This document shows positions 52,401-60,589 of a stretch of DNA of 64,000 bases, one piece after another. Each line of letters starts with the position of its first letter. Positions within the stretch are counted from its first letter, which is position 1. This DNA comes from Lichenostomus cassidix (taxonomy: Eukaryota; Chordata; Aves; Passeriformes; Meliphagidae). The notes beneath the pieces were generated by a model. The model ran no database searches, was not told where the DNA came from, and saw nothing but the letters and a program-made list of their open reading frames with translations. The stretch spans positions 57,982,491 through 58,046,490 of the forward strand of contig CM039182.1 of NCBI GenBank assembly GCA_008360975.2, written 5' to 3'. A program made the position numbers and the translations under genes.

Positions 52401-55400
52401 ATTTTTCTGTTAAGAAAAGCTTATAAAAAGCATTTGTCAGGAAAATTAGAAACCAGCATTTTGCTTATAAACTGGATTAATTAATTTCTTTCTGCAGGTG
52501 GAGTAAGTTTTTAGGTATGTGTCTCTACCTACTGCTTTCCTTGAATTTTTTTTTTAGGGCTTGGTTGGAAACAAGATTTTGGAAGTGCTTAGAAATATTC
52601 AACTCTTCCATCTTGGTGGCAGTTCCAAAATGTGGTGTTGTGATGAAAAGATGCTTTTTCTGGAAAGCATAGTTTATGTTGACTTGCTATGGGTAGGTTT
52701 AGGGAGAAAGGACTAAGAACTTGATCTGCAGTATAAAATCCTGCCTCTCCCCTTAACCATGGCATTGGGTCAAATTTTACAGATGCTGAAGGGGTGTCTT
52801 CCATCTCTGTCTGTAGGGGCTGCAGTCTGTTGGAGGATGGTGGGATGCTGGCACAGCGCCAAGGCCTCACAAAGGAGGTGACTGAACTGACTCAGGAAGA
52901 GAAGAAACTGGATGAGCTTATCCAAAGCTGCACCCTGGACCTCAAGCTGCTAACGGAGGACTCAGAGAATCAGAGATATCCTTTTTCCCCAAAGCCTTAA
53001 AGGTGCTCAGCCTCCTTGCTGTGCCCTGTAGTACTAGGTGAATTCCTCAGTATGATGTGATAGAAAGAATTTTCAAGAAGTTGAACAGGTTTTAACGTAG
53101 TTTGATAGAGAAGTTACTTAAGCAGCTTGCACCTGAAATGCTTCCAGAATGTGAAGAGAAAAAAAAAAGGAAAAGTGATTTATGAAGGAAAAAAAAAAAG
53201 GAAAGGTGATTTATGAAGAAGACTGTTAGCATTTGCATTCACACAGGGTAGAACCAAGAACTTAACTGATCAATGAGTGACAATATCCAACAGCCCTGCC
53301 TTTTTTTCAAGCATTTTGAGCCTAGAGCAAACCCCAGTTTCATGTGTTCAGTAAATAAAGGCATGAAGAGAAAATCTTCGATAAGGAAACAGAGTTGCAT
53401 AGTCATGACTTAATTCTTAATTCTTTTTATTTGACTTTTAACTGATATGTATATTAATTGCAGGCACAGAGAGGAAAATAAAGTTGGGATTCAGTTTAGT
53501 CTGAAAGTTGCAACAAATTTTCAGATTCTTCTGGTTAGAGAATCTATAATAGAATATCATAGATAAAGGTTGTATGAGCTCTCCAAATACCTTAGACTGA
53601 ATTATTTAATGTAATAGCAATACTAAATTACATAAGGTTCACAGGACTTACTTTTGCTATTAATGCACTTTGTAGTTAACCACTAGTCATTTTCCTTAGA
53701 TTTCCCACCTATTAGCATCACAAGAAAGCATTTTATTAAATGCTGATGTGAAAACTTATTACTGTATATAATAAGCTGTGTTTAATAGCATCTAATAAAG
53801 TTGATTTATTCTCTGTTCTGAAGGATAGGAAATAACTATGGGAGTAACAGTAAAAAGTACTTGAACTATGTGAACATTGTGTTTTGACTGGATTTGATAG
53901 ATATTTTGATGAACCAAAGATCACCAAGTGGCACGGGGGAGTAGGATGAGTGCTGCCTTCAGCTGAGAGCATGATCCATGGAGAGGCATAAACAAGGCAA
54001 AACTGAAAATGGCAATTCTCAATTTTTGTGGTACTGCATCCTGTGTGGATGAACTCTGCCTTTGCAAACCTTACTTAATGCGTGGTGAAAGCCTTGATAA
54101 AAGCTGTTTGGGTGAAAGATGACCTGTCACTTTGCCTCTTGACCTGCTTGGTCCAAGGTAGATGCAAGATGTATTGGTGGTTTGAGCTTGGGCAGTCTGT
54201 CTGGCTGTACTGCTCAGTAGCAGCACACATTCACACCGCCAAAAAGTGGAAGTCAGGCTTTTTATTTCTCTGGCATAAACGTTATGCCAGGTACCTCACA
54301 GATGACAGAACTAAAGAGCTGGAACCACGTGCGTGTGATCATGGCTGTTTCACAGTTCTTTTCACAGCCAAAAGCATTTTGACACCTCAGTTACATGGAT
54401 CAGTACGTGAGGCTTCACCATGTAGTAACCCCCAAAACACTGTCATTTTGACAAATACATGTTGAACAGCAAAATAGTCGTGTGTTTTCTGTGCTAATGC
54501 AGAAATTGACCTTCTGCACTCTAGAGGTTTAAAGCAGCTGCTTAAACAAGCTTTAAAATAATTTTATAAAATATAAATCAATATATAAATTCATGAATGC
54601 TGCATAAGTGTTTATATATTTATATATATTTTTATATGTTGTATGTATTATATATTTATGTTTGCAAAGCCCCTCATATTTAAACTGAAATTATGATTTT
54701 TGTCAGCCTGGAGAAGAGAATACTCTAGGGAGACCCTATAGCACCTTCCAGTACCTAAAAGGGCCTGGGAGAGCTGGAGATGTGGTTTTTATAAGGACAT
54801 GTAGTGACAGGACAAGGGGGAATGGCTTTAAACTAGAAAGAAGGTGGGTTTAGATGAACTATTAGACAGAAATTCTTTACTGTGAGGGTGGTGAGGCACT
54901 GGAACAGGTTGTCCAGAGAAGCTGTCGATGCCCCATCCCTGGAATTGTTCCAGGCCAGGTTGGATGGGGTCTGGGCAGCCTGGCCTGGTGAAAGGTGTCC
55001 CTGCCTATGGCAGAGGAGTAGGAACTAAATGATCTGTCAGGTCTTTTTCAGCCCAAACCATTGTATTATTCACTGATATTGTGGATGCACTTCTATAGCA
55101 TGCATCTATAAATTCCTAAACATTTTTAAAGTGATTTTCAGCTCTCTGCATTCTGATAGCAAGTACATAAAAATTTTTGCTTCACTGGGTCTGTGAGTAA
55201 TTTCAGGTTGTTGAACCTTAGCTTATGTAGTTTCCCACATATAGAGGAGGAGAGAAGCACTCAGCACATAGAATCCCTTTTGTGCACTGAGTAGTGCACA
55301 GTTGTTACCTCTGAGGGAAGTTCTCACAGGGCTTCATTAAAATCACAGTGTAGAGAACAGAAAACCTTTGTCTGAGAGCTATGTAACTATGAGAAAATGG

Positions 55401-58400
55401 AAAAATTATTCAAAGACTTGTCTTTTCTAATTGTCTGAATGCATTATAACCTGGGTTGGAAAATTCCTTAACAGGGATTACATTAGCTTATGTGACGTAC
55501 CAAGATATTAGAAAAATCAGTGGCCTTAAAGACCAAACTGTTATAGTTGTGAAAGCTCCTCCAGAAACAAGACTTGAAGTGCCTGACCCAGTGGAGGTAA
55601 GGAGAACCTGGCATTTTCTGCCAGGTTATATATAATTTTTCTATAGATGCAGCGAGTGTCTCCTGAATCTTACTGTGGTATGTGGCCAGGCACATAGGTC
55701 CTGTATTTGTACAAATTTTAGGGATGTTCCTTTAAAAAAGGGGAAACTTTAAAAACAAATTTACACAGGACAATCGTTATTTGTTCCTTTCCACTCACTT
55801 TCAGATTTCTTCAGAGTAATCCACACTATTTACAGATATTTTCTTTTGCCATACGTTATATAAAGAAAAGCTCTTTTTTGACAATTGAAATTTCCTTGGT
55901 TTGTAACAACATAAAATCTTTCTCAAGAAATTCAGCTTTGTTATTTTAGTTAAAAAGTTAATAGATAACGTATTAAGCATCTTGATAACTCTTAACTAAT
56001 ATCCTAATTTATTGAAACATGTTTTCATGTAGGAATTTATTTTCTGAAGTATTACAGTTATCGTAGAAATTAGATTACTTCTAGAACTCATCCTTGCCCT
56101 TCCTTCTTCCATCATCATCTTTGCTTCATTGGCACTTATTTCAATTGTCACTTGGGAAGACAGACCCAAGTACGTTGGGCAAATGGGAATAATTGACATG
56201 AACCACTAGTTTAGAGTTTCAAAAAATGTATCTAATTTCTTCACTCAAGAAGCAACTGGAGATGGGGCTAGCTCCACAAACACTGTTATGTTTTGTTCAT
56301 ACCTGTGCATTAATCCTTCATCCTTATGCTGGGCCAGTGAGCTCAGCAATGCCTGCTGCCCTGTAGCCAGGAACAGACTCTGGATTCCTTGTTCTGTTTT
56401 TTCCCCTAAGATTATTCTGCACTTGCTTAGGCCCATTATGGTTTCCATCCTTTTTTTCTTTTCTCTGCCTTTGTCCTTAATTTCCCCTTTGAACCTTGTT
56501 GCAGGTTTTGGCAGGAAGAATAAATCATTTTGCTGCAATGAGGAAAGGATATCTTTTATCAGTATTCATAAATATATACTGTTATTGTTGCTTGCTTTCC
56601 TGTTTCTTTCCCTTGGGCATTATGCTTTGATTTTTAATTCAGTGAAATCAGGCAGGCAGAGAGAGATGCACACAATCATTAAAAGAAGTGCTTAGACCTC
56701 CCTTATCCTCTATACCCAACATTTAATTTTCAGCTTCAGGCAGTAAGGTCCTATTTCTTTCTGTCACATGCAGTTACATTTCAGTCTTCTTGTTTTGCAT
56801 ACCTCAGTCACTCAATAGTACCTTCCTTCTTCAACTCCTGCTCTTCCCATCTCCTTTTTTTCTAATTATCTATAGCATTGCCCTAAGTAGTCTTAACTGT
56901 TTTCTCTGCCCTGGGAAAACCCCATTCAGTTGCTGTTCTCTGTGTTTGTAAATGCTGTCGATTAGGTTACATAGCTGTCAGAACACAAATAATATGGGCA
57001 ACATTTTGTCAAAGGGCACAAAAGGAGGTATTGTAAACAAGTCTGTGAAGAGGTACCTAATGCCTATACTCGTGCCTTCTAGAAAACTATTAATGCAATA
57101 CAGCAGGAGCAGCTTTATTTGTAACCAGAGTAATTTATGATTTTCCATCATAACGCAAAGAGTGGCTTTGCAGGTTTTCTATGTGTAGGTCATGTCGGTT
57201 TATTGCATCAGTGTGTGAAAATTAGGAAAAATGTAACTTCTTGCAACAAATTAGCAGTTCCTATTCAGAACCACCGTCAAAACCACCTAAGGGGGAGAAG
57301 GACTTACATAAATAAGTTTGGGTGAAGAAAATGGCATCTAGTTTGAGGGGTTTTTTTGTTATTAGGAAATGTTGCCTGATAAATAGGTGAACTTACATAC
57401 AGATATTTAAGTTCAGTTGAATAAGGGCTGAAGGCTTTTGGGAGAGGGAAAGATGTTTTGGCATCTTTTTTAAAGCAGAAACATTTACATGAATGCATCC
57501 AATATTATTGTTATGAATAATAATAAAACCAGTGACTTGTATCCCACAGTTCCATTTCATCAGAATGCTCCAGGCTGTTGTCTTTGTAAGAAAATGTTAG
57601 GAGTTTAATCCTTTATACCTCTCTCTTTATGATATGACACACAACACGGTGGGATTTTGAGATTTGTGCACTACAGTGGGAAAAGTTTTTTTGCTCTAGT
57701 CTGCAAGATACATCAGCCAAACCTTTCACATCTCAAAAAAAAAAAAAAAAAAAAGGCTTGGGGTTCTTTTCAGGTTTTTGGATTGGTAAAACTGTACTCA
57801 AACACTTACACCCCAGAAAGAATTTACTTGGTATCATCAATAGTCTGTTGTGCTCATTGGTGTGATGACATTCTGATGTTTGTTTTGTTAGCAGAGTGCA
57901 TTGATACATTTATCTAGTACTCAAGGACCTATTGAAGTTTATCTGTGCCCTGAGGAAAACGATGCCCTCAGTCCAATGAAAACCTATAGTCAGGACCACA
58001 ATGGAAATATTTCCAAAACCATTTCCAAAGGTAAAATTATTCCTTTGCAATACTAATGGCCTTTCTTCAAGCTCGCATTCAAGGTTTTTCTTTTTGAACT
58101 TTGGATTTCCAGCTCTTTCTCTTTGGCTTTATTTTTCTAAGAAGTGAAAAGCTAAGGTATCAAATTTTCACTATGCATTTCTGGTTTATATAGTGGGAAA
58201 TACGTTTTCTTTGCATAATTTGTTTAAAATAAATTTCCTATTTGCATATGATGTGTAACCAGAGTGTATGCAATATTGTTCCTTTTAAGTTTTCAGAAAA
58301 GACAGTAGCAGTAAAGATCCACGTCAGCACAAGAGGCAGAAATCTCTGAGTATGGGTATATGTGAAGCTACATTGCTTCACTGATGACATCTGGTACCTA

Positions 58401-58988
58401 GAACGTTCTGGTTTGATTACGAGCTCCATTGAAAAATGGGCATCTCACTATGCTTGAATTATTTCCCCCTGTAGTTGTTTAAATCTTGTAAAATAACTTT
58501 TTAATAGAAAAGTCAGAGATGATAGCAACATGATCATTTTTGAGAAGCCCTTTGTAACATATCAAAAACAATCTAGAAATTATACGGAGACCATTTTTTT
58601 ATTGTTGAAATTATGTTTTTTGAAAGGCTCTTTATGCAGTGGTTCCTTTGTTTGATCTGTGTCTGATATATCTACTGAGATTAAACATGGCATCTTTCTT
58701 TTTCCTCTCCCTCCTCTCACAGAAGTGGCTTCTGCTAACTCAGGACAAGGTGACTGCTCAGTAAATATGGCAACAATCTCTCCATTGGCTTCTCCAGCCA
58801 ACCTTCTACAGCAGACCGAGGACCAAATTCCCTCAAACTTTGAAGGACCATTTGTGAATTTGCTGCCTCCTCTGCTTCAGGAAGATTATTTGCTGAGCCT
58901 TGGGGATGAAGAAGGAATCAGTGACCTCTTTGATGCTTATGATTTAGAGAAACTTCCTTCACTGATGGATGAATTTATATGCAGCTGA
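19116..58988 (+). CDS. E2F3: E2F3a, transcription factor E2F3 long isoform (7 coding exons)
   Basis: The coding sequence joins 19116-19436, 49602-49713, 52041-52260, 52817-52975, 55482-55596, 57895-58030 and 58723-58988, giving 1329 nt and 442 aa. E2F3 is a nuclear activator that pairs with a DP protein, binds TTTSSCGC-type sites and drives G1/S genes; RB-family pocket proteins restrain it. Visible domains: proline/alanine-rich N-terminus 1-107; cyclin A-binding KRRLEL 109-114; winged-helix DNA-binding domain about 150-218 with the family signature [13 protein letters not shown] at 192-204; leucine-rich DP-dimerisation segment about 219-270; marked box about 272-340; acidic pocket-protein-binding motif [18 protein letters not shown] at 416-433. 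All junction phases agree and the shared exons read without a break. From memory, mammalian E2F3a is slightly longer (about 465 aa), and the difference lies in exon 1. The E2F3 identity is very secure because the shared exons closely match the mammalian protein; E2F1 and E2F2 differ clearly in the C-terminal half. Confidence 0.96.
19610..19648 (+). repeat. A-rich tract followed by a G run between exons 1a and 1b
   Basis: Long A runs interrupted by G, followed by an eight-G run, interrupt the otherwise GC-rich island in intron 1. Simple-sequence origin; no other feature is seen. Confidence 0.8.
19791..19808 (+). promoter_or_regulatory. CRE-like site and E-box in the E2F3b promoter interval
   Basis: TGACGTCT (19791-19798) is one mismatch from a palindromic CRE. 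CACGTG (19803-19808) is a perfect palindromic E-box of the MYC/MAX/USF type. Both lie between exons 1a and 1b, about 150 bp before the E2F3b ATG, and are plausible drivers of the internal promoter. Confidence 0.5.
19831..19856 (+). promoter_or_regulatory. G-quadruplex-forming motif
   Basis: Five runs of three or more G with 1-4-nt loops lie within 26 bp (GGG, GGGG, GGG, GGGG, GGGGG). This satisfies the usual four-tract rule with short loops, so a stable G4 is expected on the coding strand or in the E2F3b 5' UTR. Confidence 0.55.
19865..19899 (+). repeat. (CTC)n trinucleotide tract
   Basis: About ten copies of CTC/TCC form a homopyrimidine run just downstream of the G4 motif and about 60 bp before the E2F3b ATG. 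Homopyrimidine mirror repeats can form triplex DNA and vary in length. Confidence 0.85.
19958..19972 (+). CDS. E2F3: E2F3 coding exon 1b (MPLQQ)
   Basis: This 15-nt coding segment encodes Met-Pro-Leu-Gln-Gln and then a donor GTCAGT at 19973. It is identical to the known mammalian E2F3b N-terminus and lies about 520 bp downstream of exon 1a. The transcript's own 5' UTR must lie in the GC-rich DNA just upstream; its start cannot be fixed from sequence. Confidence 0.92.
19958..58988 (+). CDS. E2F3: E2F3b, short isoform from the internal promoter
   Basis: The coding sequence joins 19958-19972 with the same six downstream exons as E2F3a, giving 1023 nt and 340 aa. The short isoform starts MPLQQ and runs straight into [11 protein letters not shown], as in the mammalian E2F3b first exon. 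It keeps the cyclin-binding, DNA-binding, dimerisation, marked-box and pocket-binding regions and lacks only the exon 1a N-terminus. In mammals E2F3b is expressed through the cell cycle including quiescence, whereas E2F3a is growth-regulated; that is family knowledge, not visible here. The ATG has a purine (G) at -3. The five codons end at a consensus donor (CAG|GTCAGT) in phase 0, the same phase as exon 1a, so both first exons can use the acceptor at 49602. Confidence 0.93.
20331..27837. other. E2F3: E2F3 intron 1, 5' part
   Basis: The CpG island gives way to ordinary intron sequence. T-rich runs occur around 20880-20925 and 23400. No exon, RNA gene or recognised repeat is supported. Short open frames here lack splice sites and family resemblance. 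Confidence 0.6.
27838..28085 (+). mobile_element. CR1 3'-end fragment (first of a tandem pair)
   Basis: The sequence from GGCTGGGTGTTAGGAAAA through AGCACCAAGCCTGGCAGAG and TTCAAGAAGCCTTTGGACAA to TCCAACTCAGGGTATTCTATG is a CR1 3' region of a subfamily different from the neighbouring copy. It lies in intron 1 in the sense orientation. Confidence 0.8.
28086..28342 (+). mobile_element. CR1 3'-end fragment (second of a tandem pair)
   Basis: This copy begins directly after the preceding one. GGTTTTAAACTAAAAGAATA, TTCAAGGCCACGCTGGATGG, CTAGATGACCTTTAAAGATC and AGCTATTCTATGATTCTGTG match the common CR1 3' end. Confidence 0.85.
29391..29412 (+). repeat. Short tandem duplication of an 11-bp unit
   Basis: ATTATAATAGC occurs twice in direct tandem in intron 1. 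Minor feature. Confidence 0.9.
34777..34820 (+). repeat. Perfect 22-bp tandem duplication
   Basis: Two identical adjacent copies of a 22-bp unit beginning GGAGTTATGGATGTCAAGG lie at 34777-34798 and 34799-34820 in intron 1. Perfect identity implies a recent event. Confidence 0.95.
36940..37640 (+). mobile_element. CR1 3' region, about 700 bp
   Basis: The longest CR1 remnant in intron 1. It includes the ORF2 C-terminal region, reading [21 protein letters not shown] then KVLPCG. Then come the UTR stretch GGAGCAGGTCCAGCAAAGGG, AGAGAGCTGGGACTGTTGAG and a diverged 3' end near GACTAGATGATCTCCAGAGG. An internal deletion near 37120-37150 joins the coding piece to the UTR. Confidence 0.85.
37641..49601. 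other. E2F3: E2F3 intron 1, 3' part
   Basis: About 12 kb with no recognised exon or mobile element. A segment at about 42960-43230 is compositionally smooth, AT-rich and free of repeat signatures, with an inverted repeat of 10-bp arms (43052-43061 and 43092-43101); it is a candidate conserved noncoding element. An open frame of 161 codons at 41154-41639 has no family resemblance. Confidence 0.5.
49602..49713 (+). CDS. E2F3: E2F3 exon 2 (first shared exon, cyclin A-binding motif)
   Basis: The exon is 112 nt. The acceptor is a pyrimidine/T-rich tract ending TTTTTAAACAG and the donor is AAAAA|GTAAGG. It encodes [20 protein letters not shown] and then [17 protein letters not shown] (residues 108-144), plus the first base of T145. 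KRRLEL is the RxL cyclin-binding motif shared by E2F1-3, which recruits cyclin A/CDK2 to switch off DNA binding in S phase; the basic run also fits the nuclear localisation signal. It is preceded by the roughly 29.6-kb intron 1. Confidence 0.96.
49714..52040 (+). other. E2F3: E2F3 intron 2
   Basis: A GT-AG intron of 2327 nt. Apart from the CR1 fragment at 50738-50953, no feature is recognised. Confidence 0.9.
50738..50953 (+). mobile_element. CR1 3'-end fragment in intron 2
   Basis: GGCACTGGAACAGGTTGCCC, AAGGCCAGGTTGGATGGGGC, AACTAGATGATCTCTTAGTT and CTTCCAACCCAAACC, ending CTTTCTATGAAT, are diagnostic of CR1. Sense orientation relative to E2F3. Confidence 0.87.
52041..52260 (+). CDS. E2F3: E2F3 exon 3 (DNA-binding domain)
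   Basis: The exon is 220 nt, with acceptor TTCTTCCAAG and donor GGAT|GTAAGT. It encodes residues 145-218, which contain essentially the whole winged-helix DNA-binding domain. The recognition-helix signature [13 protein letters not shown] is at residues 192-204, preceded by [13 protein letters not shown] and followed by a lysine-rich wing ([13 protein letters not shown]). No residue expected in the DNA-contacting RRIYD motif is missing. Confidence 0.97.
52261..52816 (+). other. E2F3: E2F3 intron 3
   Basis: A GT-AG intron of 556 nt in phase 2 (splits the Met218 codon AT|G). Nothing else is recognised. Confidence 0.9.
52817..52975 (+). CDS. E2F3: E2F3 exon 4 (DP-dimerisation segment)
   Basis: The exon is 159 nt with acceptor CTGTCTGTAG. 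It encodes the end of M218 through residue 270 and the first two bases of R271. Leucines at regular spacing ([19 protein letters not shown], then LDLKLL) mark the coiled-coil/leucine-zipper part of the E2F-DP interface. There is no GT donor at the exon end: the next bases are ATATCCTTT, the U12-type AT-AC donor. Reading on into the intron reaches a stop at 52998-53000. Confidence 0.95.
53158..53218 (+). repeat. Tandem duplication of about 30 bp, A-rich, in intron 4
   Basis: A poly(A) run followed by GGAAAAGTGATTTATGAAGG is repeated once with minor change (GGAAAGGTGATTTATGAAGA). It is a local slippage or duplication product about 185 bp after the AT-AC donor. Confidence 0.85.
54550..54665 (+). 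repeat. AT-rich low-complexity tract in intron 4
   Basis: TATATA/TTTATA-like sequence runs for about 115 bp just upstream of the CR1 fragment in this intron. No function is evident. Confidence 0.8.
54705..55075 (+). mobile_element. CR1 3'-end fragment in the AT-AC intron
   Basis: About 370 bp of CR1 3' region: CCTGGAGAAGAGAATACTC, GGACAAGGGGGAATGGCTTT, GGCACTGGAACAGGTTGTCC, GGCCAGGTTGGATGGGGTCT, ending CAGCCCAAACCATTGTATTA. It ends about 400 bp before the U12 branch site. Confidence 0.87.
55482..55596 (+). CDS. E2F3: E2F3 exon 5 (marked box, first half)
   Basis: The exon is 115 nt, entered through the AT-AC acceptor and ending at the donor GTGGAG|GTAAGG in phase 0. It encodes residues 271-309, with [20 protein letters not shown] and then [18 protein letters not shown]. 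This is the N-terminal part of the marked box, which contributes to dimerisation and to partner specificity among E2F proteins. Confidence 0.95.
55597..57894 (+). other. E2F3: E2F3 intron 5
   Basis: A GT-AG intron of about 2.3 kb in phase 0, with a tandem TAGCAG acceptor. It contains the A20 run; a 135-codon open frame at 56288-56695 is regarded as chance. Confidence 0.9.
57735..57754 (+). repeat. Poly(A) run of 20
   Basis: Uninterrupted A20 in intron 5, about 140 bp before exon 6. No retrotransposon body is recognised next to it. Confidence 0.9.
57895..58030 (+). CDS. E2F3: E2F3 exon 6 (marked box, second half)
   Basis: The exon is 136 nt with donor TCCAAAG|GTAAAA. It encodes residues 310-354 ([20 protein letters not shown], then [20 protein letters not shown] and KTISK) plus the first base of E355. 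The acceptor region reads TAGCAG, a tandem NAGNAG. I chose the second AG because [12 protein letters not shown] then aligns with mammalian E2F3 without an extra residue; using the first AG (exon from 57892) would insert one glutamine. Choice of the exact acceptor is the only uncertainty. Confidence 0.92.
58031..58722 (+). other. E2F3: E2F3 intron 6
   Basis: A GT-AG intron of 692 nt in phase 1 (splits the Glu355 codon G|AA), with a strong pyrimidine tract before the acceptor. Confidence 0.9.
58723..58988 (+). CDS. E2F3: E2F3 exon 7, coding part (transactivation and pocket-binding)
   Basis: The coding part is 266 nt with acceptor CTCCCTCCTCTCACAG and a TGA stop at 58986-58988. It encodes residues 355-442. 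The segment [20 protein letters not shown] precedes the conserved transactivation block [20 protein letters not shown]. The pocket-protein-binding core [16 protein letters not shown] follows, and the protein ends [11 protein letters not shown] binds this core and masks activation. The extreme C-terminus is slightly longer than the human end (LVEDFMCS), a small lineage difference. Confidence 0.96.
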
Positions 58989-59090
58989 TTGTCTTAAGCA
59001 CTGTCCATATCTAAACTATGTTTTTAATGGAATCAAAAAACCTGCCGTCATTCAGAGTTGTCCTCTACTTACCATAAAATAGCATTATTA

Positions 59091-59096
59091 AATAAA
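59091..59096 (+). terminator. Possible proximal polyadenylation signal AATAAA
   Basis: A canonical hexamer about 100 nt after the stop codon. The downstream GT-rich element is weak, so efficiency is uncertain. Use would give a roughly 125-nt 3' UTR lacking all of the microRNA seed matches noted downstream. Confidence 0.35.
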
Positions 59097-59652
59097 CTAG
59101 GCTCCTGAACAGTGCTAATATTTAAATTGTAATACTATAAGGAGCAACGGAAGGCTTTTACAGCAGAGCCTTCTCCTTGACCCTGAGCTCCAGTGCCTTG
59201 CGAGTCAGCAGGTGCAAGCAGGTGATGGTAAATGTTTTGTCTTCACACTCTCCCAGTCTCTGCTTACCGTGACAAGTGGGCTTACGGAGAAGGGCTTAAT
59301 GAACTGGTTTAGTCCTAAATAACAATTTTATAATAGTATTTCAGGTCGTGCCTTCTGCAGAGAATGCATGTCTTTTGAGTGTCACAACATGGATTGTACC
59401 TGCAGTGAACGTAAATATGAAGTAATGCAAAAGAGTGAAATGGGATTCTTCAGCTACTTGCGGGAATGTTTAAATTGCTGTCATAATGCTCATTTTGAGC
59501 TGTGTATATGTCTCATTATGAGGTCAAATACTTATGTCCTTAAAAGCTTTTAATGAAAAAAAATACACTGTAAATGTAGTGTATATTGCAGATATTGAAA
59601 AGTATAAAGTTCTGCCACTTCTTGTAGTAATCGCAGATTTTTAAAAATGCTT

Positions 59653-59675
59653 GTGTGTGTGTGTGTGTGTGTGTG
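59653..59675 (+). repeat. (GT)n microsatellite in the 3' UTR
   Basis: About 11.5 GT units lie in the E2F3 3' UTR. It is likely length-polymorphic and usable as a marker. Confidence 0.95.
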
Positions 59676-60583
59676 AAAGTAGTTTTTGTTGGTTGTTTTT
59701 TTTAAACTAGAACGAAGATGTACAGTTCAATTTTATTGCCCCCAGTGTGCATTAGAACTGGTACATGAATTTTTGTGGTACTAAGTGGGGCTTCATGTTA
59801 AGTGCCTACTAGAGATGCACTGTGGGTTTTTCCCTCTATGGAAAACACTTATGCCAAGCTTTGTTTGTTCAATATATCATATTTATCTCAGTGGGTTAGC
59901 TTCCTCTGCTTACAGCTTTTTATAACTCTCTTCGCCAGCAAAATGGAACTAATTTTTTTCCAAAGTACATAACTGTAAGTACCACATCAACTGAATTGCA
60001 TTTATTTTTTGAAGATCTTTGCTAGTATAGTATAGTACCAATATTTATTTTTTGAACGTCAGAGGAATTCTAAGAAGTCTTAAATAATTTTTTTTTCTTG
60101 AGTGTAAAATATTTTGCCATGTTCTGGGCTAAATTAATGTAATGTTGATTAGATGATGCCCGTATAATCTTTTTGTTTGCATTACTGTTGTGCTTATCTG
60201 ACATACAGAAAATTAGTACTATTTGTACTGTAGTAGAATATTATGTATGCAGGTTTTCTGGTACCATTGAGTGCTGCTATGAAAGCTCACACATGAAAAG
60301 GCAAGAAGTCACAGTACTAATAAGGAAACTGTATGACTGTGTGGGTTTTAACAAATGTATAAAGGGCAACACATAAAGAACTGTTAAACAGTGTTAAGTG
60401 TGTGTTCATATGTACAAATGTTTGCATAGATCATTCAGCAGTGTATTTAATTTGATATATGTTTTCAACTCACACTTTAGTTATCCAACAGTTTTGTACA
60501 ATAGAATTAATTTGTAAACACTGCCAGAACATTTTCTAGCTGGTTTGTAATTTTTTAAGAGTTTTTTTAGATGTGGATCTGTA

Positions 60584-60589
60584 AATAAA
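60584..60589 (+). terminator. Alternative polyadenylation signal AATAAA
   Basis: A canonical hexamer in the context GTAAATAAAATTG, followed by TTTAAAGTTTTTGTCTTGTGG, a plausible GT/T-rich downstream element. Use of this site would remove the last roughly 400 nt of the UTR, including the miR-17-type seed match at 60669. Confidence 0.45.

Larger units (their letters stand above)
52976..55481 (+). other. E2F3: Intron 4, U12-type AT-AC intron
   Basis: The intron starts ATATCCTTT at 52976 and ends AC at 55480-55481. A perfect U12 branch-site match, TTCCTTAAC, lies at 55464-55472, about 10 nt before the 3' splice site. Joining AG (52975) to A (55482) restores Arg and continues in frame into [12 protein letters not shown], exactly as in E2F3 of other vertebrates. 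This intron should therefore be removed by the minor (U11/U12) spliceosome. The 2.5-kb intron also contains a CR1 fragment, a short duplicated A-rich unit and an AT-rich tract. Confidence 0.95.

Noticed and set aside
52794..53000. Exon 4 read as a terminal exon ending at 53000
   Set aside because: The apparent extra residues after NQR come from the AT-AC intron. The frame continues properly at 55482.
56288..56695. Hydrophobic open frame of 135 codons in intron 5
   Set aside because: T-rich intron sequence naturally reads as Phe/Leu/Ile. No signal of coding selection is visible.
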